64,000 nt of DNA, taken from positions 434,001 through 498,000 of the forward strand of contig NZ_FOOT01000004.1 in assembly GCF_900113285.1 (NCBI RefSeq), in the 5' to 3' direction. Origin of the DNA: Pontibacter chinhatensis. GTDB lineage: Bacteria > Bacteroidota > Bacteroidia > Cytophagales > Hymenobacteraceae. The position numbers and the translations under genes are program-made. This document shows positions 60,975-64,000 of this stretch, piece after piece; positions within the stretch are counted from its first letter, which is position 1, and the number at the start of each line of letters is the position of its first letter. The notes under the pieces are model-generated. The model was not told where the DNA came from. It was given only the letters and a program-made list of their open reading frames with translations, and made no database searches.

Positions 60975-61047
60975 AGCGGGAAACGGGATTCGAACCCGCG
61001 GCCTCGACCTTGGCAAGGTCGCGCTCTACCAACTGAGCTATTCCCGC
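60975..61047 (-). tRNA. tRNA-Gly (GCC)
   Basis: 73 nt on the minus strand. Acceptor GCGGGAA pairs perfectly with TTCCCGC. The anticodon stem CGACC/GGTCG holds loop TTGCCAA, anticodon GCC. D-arm AGCTCAGTTGGTAGAGC and T-loop GGTTCGAATCC are canonical. CCA is not encoded. Confidence 0.95.
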
Positions 61048-61530
61048 TTTTTTGTTTTTCCTAAACCGCCGTAGTGATTTAGTGATGCAAAGATAGAGAC
61101 AAAATCTGACTTGTCAATAGCTGCTGTAAAAAAAATCATCCTCTTTATACTTCTACACTGATAATCAGGCAGAAATTTTTCAGACTTCTTTAGAAGCAGC
61201 CGTGCAGCCAGCCGCTCCACGCCCTCACTTCTGTAAAGTTATACTTCCGGTACCGGAAAACAAGCGGATTTATACTTTAAAAGTATACTCTAGCGGCTAC
61301 AGCAAGTATAGTTCTCCGACAGTATAGTTCACACTCCCCTCCTCAAAGGCAAAAGGCTAAAACGTTCTTTTTTGTCATCCTGAAAGGATCTTGTTAAAGA
61401 GGGCCCCTACCCCCGCCAGTAGCGATAGCTTAACCTCCCTTCCACCAAGATTCTTAACAGAATGACAGGGAATTTATAGCTGCATTTTCTAAAATGAAAC
61501 AGCCCTACCTTCTCAGGAGAACTTTTCCTT
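61048..61530. repeat. intergenic region with word cluster and TCATCCTGAAAGGATC element
   Basis: 480 bp without a supported gene. Five or so TATACTT/AAGTATA words at 61144-61318; a CTCCCCTCCTCAAAGG fragment at 61334-61349; and a 61371-61469 element beginning TTTGTCATCCTGAAAGGATC and ending TTCTTAACAGAATGACAGG, the same family as 19801-19880. Confidence 0.65.
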
Positions 61531-64000
61531 CTACCGCGCTCCTGCCTTTTGCTTGTCCTGCAGCAGCAGTTTTAGCTCGTTTAGCTTCAGCAACGCCTCC
61601 ACGGGCGTGATGGTGTTGATGTCCAGCTGCTCCATCAGCTCCTTTACGCGCTCGAGTTGCGGGTCGTGCAGCTCGAACATGCTGAGCTGGTAATTGCTCT
61701 TCGGCGCCGACTTCATTTTCTGCTGCGGGGACTGCTCCGATACTTTTTCCTTCTCCAGGTGATGCATAATCTCGTCGGCGCGCAGCACCACGCTGTTGGG
61801 CATGCCGGCCATCTGCGCCACATGGATACCAAAGCTGTGCTCACTGCCGCCAGGCACCAGCTTGCGCATAAACAAAATCTTACCACCCGCCTCGCGAACT
61901 GACACGTTGAAATTCTTCACGCGGGGTAGCTCCTCGGCCAACTGGTTCAGCTCGTGGTAGTGCGTGGCAAAAAGCGTCTTGGCTTTATACTTGGGGTGGT
62001 TATGCAGATGTTCCACAATGGCCCAGGCAATCGAGATACCGTCGTAGGTGCTCGTGCCACGGCCAATCTCATCCATCAGCACCAGGCTGCGGTCTGATAG
62101 GTTGTTGAGAATGCTGGCTGTCTCGGTCATCTCCACCATAAACGTAGACTCGCCTTTCGAGAGGTTATCCGACGCGCCCACACGGGTGAAGATTTTATCG
62201 ATGATGCCGATTTTAGCGGCTTCTGCGGGCACAAAGGAGCCAATCTGCGCCATCAGCACGATGAGGGCAGTCTGGCGCAGCAGCGCGCTCTTACCGGCCA
62301 TGTTCGGACCCGTGATGATAATCACCTGCTGCTCCTCGTTGTCCAGGAAGATATCGTTCGGCACGTAGGTCTCGCCCAGGGGCAGTTGCTTCTCAATAAC
62401 CGGGTGGCGGCCCTTCCTGATGTCGAGCACATGACTCTCGCTCACCTCCGGCTTCACGTAGTTGCTGGCCAGGGCTATACTGGCAAAAGCGCTCAGGCAG
62501 TCGATGACGCCGATGACCTTGGCATTTTGCTGTACCTGCGCCACATAGTCCAGCGCCTGCAGCACCAGCTCGTTAAACAGGCTGTACTCGATAGTATAAA
62601 TGCGTTCCTCGGCGTTCAGAATCTTCTCCTCGTAAGTTTTGAGCTCCTCGGTGATGTAGCGCTCGGCATTCACCAGCGTCTGCTTGCGTATCCAGGAGCC
62701 TGGCACTTTGTCTTTATGCGCGTTGCTTACCTCCAGGTAATAGCCAAATACCTTGTTGTAGGCAATTTTAAGCGAGCTGATGCCCGTGTTCTTGATTTCG
62801 CGCTGCTGCACCTGCGCCAGGTAGTCCTTGCCCGAGAAGGCGATGGCACGCAGCTCGTCGAGCTCTGCGTTCACGCCCTCGTTTATCATGTTGCCCTGGT
62901 TGGTGAGCATCGGCGGCTCAGGCTTAAGGATGTTGCGGATTTCCTCGCGCAGGCCATCACAGGGAGCCAGCTGCGCCGCCAGTTTCTGCAGGGCCGGAAT
63001 ATCGCTTAAGGCCAGTAATTTCTGAATCGGGAGGATGGCTTCCAGGGCCTTGGCCAGCTGCACCAGTTCGCGCGGGTTCACGCGGCGCACGGCCACCTTC
63101 GAGATGAGGCGCTCCAGGTCGTTTATACTTTTCAGGTGCACGATTAGCTCGTCCAGCAGCTCGCGGTGTTTGGTCAGGGCCTCTACCGTATCCAGGCGGC
63201 GACGGATTTGGGCCACGTCCTTGAGCGGCAGCACCACCCACTTTTTCAGCAGGCGGGCTCCCATCGGCGTTACGGTTTGGTCGAGTACCTGTATCAGCGG
63301 CACGCCCTCGGGGTGCTGCGGGTAGAGCAGTTCCAGGTTGCGCACCGTGAAGCGGTCGAGCCAGACGTACTTGTCCTCCTCCAGGCGAGAGATGGTGGCG
63401 ATGTGGCTAATCTCGTGGTGCTGCGTTTCGGAGAGGTAATGCAGGATAGCGCCGGCCGAGATAATCGCCTCGTGCATGCCCTCGATACCAAAACCTTTAA
63501 GGGAGGCAGTGCCAAACTGCCGTGTCAGCGACTCGTAGGCGAAATCATACTTGAACACCCACTCCTCAAGGGCATAATAGCGGAAGTCAGGGCCGTAGCG
63601 ATCGGTAAAGGTTTCCTTTTCGCGTTTGCAGAAAAGCACCTCGGCCGGGGCCAGGCTCTGCAGCAGTTTGCCAATGTAGCTTTTATCCCCCTGGGCGGTG
63701 ATGAACTCGCCGGTCGAGATATCCAGGAAGGAGATACCCGTTTCAGTTTTACCGAAATGCACGGCCGCCAGGTAGTTGTTGCTGCGGCGCTCGAGCACCT
63801 GGTCGTTAAACGACACCCCCGGCGTTACGAGCTCGGTTACGCCGCGCTTCACGATGCCCTTTACCGTCTTCGGGTCTTCGAGCTGGTCGCAGATGGCCAC
63901 ACGCTCGCCGGCACGCACCAGCTTGGGCAGGTAGGTGTCCAGAGCGTGATGCGGAAAACCGGCCAGCTCCGTTTCGGAGGCCGAGCCGTTGCCGCGCTTA
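61531..64000 (-). CDS. mutS: DNA mismatch repair protein MutS (5' end beyond window)
   Basis: About 822 residues present; the frame is open to the window edge and the first 45-50 residues should lie beyond it. Seen: KRGNGSASETELAGFPHHALD and YLPKLVRAGERVAICDQLEDP (mismatch-binding domain end), connector and lever domains, Walker A ITGPNMAGKSALLRQ, FTRVGASDNLSKGESTFMVEM, Walker B VLMDEIGRGTSTYDG, HVAQMAGMP helix and the C-terminal clamp. It binds mismatched bases and starts repair with MutL. An internal GTG at 63918 is not the true start. Confidence 0.96.
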   Translation of the reverse strand, partial: KRGNGSASETELAGFPHHALDTYLPKLVRAGERVAICDQLEDPKTVKGIVKRGVTELVTPGVSFNDQVLERRSNNYLAAVHFGKTETGISFLDISTGEFITAQGDKSYIGKLLQSLAPAEVLFCKREKETFTDRYGPDFRYYALEEWVFKYDFAYESLTRQFGTASLKGFGIEGMHEAIISAGAILHYLSETQHHEISHIATISRLEEDKYVWLDRFTVRNLELLYPQHPEGVPLIQVLDQTVTPMGARLLKKWVVLPLKDVAQIRRRLDTVEALTKHRELLDELIVHLKSINDLERLISKVAVRRVNPRELVQLAKALEAILPIQKLLALSDIPALQKLAAQLAPCDGLREEIRNILKPEPPMLTNQGNMINEGVNAELDELRAIAFSGKDYLAQVQQREIKNTGISSLKIAYNKVFGYYLEVSNAHKDKVPGSWIRKQTLVNAERYITEELKTYEEKILNAEERIYTIEYSLFNELVLQALDYVAQVQQNAKVIGVIDCLSAFASIALASNYVKPEVSESHVLDIRKGRHPVIEKQLPLGETYVPNDIFLDNEEQQVIIITGPNMAGKSALLRQTALIVLMAQIGSFVPAEAAKIGIIDKIFTRVGASDNLSKGESTFMVEMTETASILNNLSDRSLVLMDEIGRGTSTYDGISIAWAIVEHLHNHPKYKAKTLFATHYHELNQLAEELPRVKNFNVSVREAGGKILFMRKLVPGGSEHSFGIHVAQMAGMPNSVVLRADEIMHHLEKEKVSEQSPQQKMKSAPKSNYQLSMFELHDPQLERVKELMEQLDINTITPVEALLKLNELKLLLQDKQKAGAR

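Noticed and set aside
61531..63918. mutS starting at the internal GTG at 63918
   Set aside because: The conserved frame continues upstream to the window edge with family motifs, so the gene is partial.

Overview
The window looks like a chromosomal segment of a member of the Bacteroidota, most likely Cytophagales and close to Pontibacter/Hymenobacteraceae. The evidence is promoters of the TAnnTTTG type, a type IX secretion gene (porZ) and T9SS-style C-terminal domains, a carboxypeptidase-regulatory/TonB-dependent receptor, a Bacteroidota-style Ccm cluster and fairly GC-rich coding sequence. The genus is inference. Almost everything is ordinary chromosome; I see no prophage, transposase gene or CRISPR array. 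mutS runs off the right edge.

Layout. 0-12.6 kb: hydrolase, a DUF559 nuclease gene inside a large inverted repeat, dxs, scpA, a flippase-like membrane protein, an FAD monooxygenase, small stress/acetyltransferase genes, a lone Mrr-type nuclease and asd. 13-24.5 kb: a large surface protein with lamin-tail domains, ndk, an nrnA-FKBP-FKBP operon, recO translationally coupled to porZ, thymidine kinase and a ferredoxin. 24.5-28.6 kb: conserved proteins of unknown function, a MoxR ATPase and a 50-residue glycine-rich membrane peptide. 29-40.6 kb: a phosphate island (TonB receptor, beta-helix lipoprotein, two OprO/P porins, pstSCAB, phoU). 40.8-46 kb: ccmB, ccmC, ccmD, ccmE, ccmF. 46-52 kb: DUF2520 protein, ferredoxin, iscX, kdsC, csp, a UbiA prenyltransferase, a T9SS-tail protein, a Fur-family regulator and two small enzymes/binding proteins. 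52.6-54.8 kb: purN-purH. 55-60.6 kb: mreB-mreC-mreD-PBP2-rodA. 60.8-61.05 kb: tRNA-Leu(UAA) and tRNA-Gly(GCC). 61.5 kb to the end: mutS.

How genes work together. In the phosphate island, outer-membrane entry (TonB receptor and porins) sits beside the periplasmic binding protein PstS, the PstCAB importer and PhoU. Three promoters there carry four TTAACA-like repeats at exactly 11-bp steps, ending exactly 9 bp before the -7 element; a degenerate fourth copy in the same register precedes pstS. This reads as a Pho box array of Bacillus PhoP type. The mre-PBP2-rodA run is the elongasome operon, and the ccm genes form a cytochrome c maturation cluster whose CcmE has Cys in place of the usual haem-binding His.

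Most striking at whole-window scale: the 7-mer TATACTT (reverse AAGTATA) occurs roughly 150 times by my hand count, with about 45 more CATACTT/AAGTATG, against about 8 expected for a random 7-mer on both strands. It lies inside genes (in-frame ATA-CTT and AGT-ATA) as well as between them, is dense in poorly conserved genes, and is nearly absent from purH, mreB and the TonB receptor gene. Gaps between genes also hold several families of short hairpin repeats, one of which flanks the DUF559 nuclease gene as long terminal inverted repeats.
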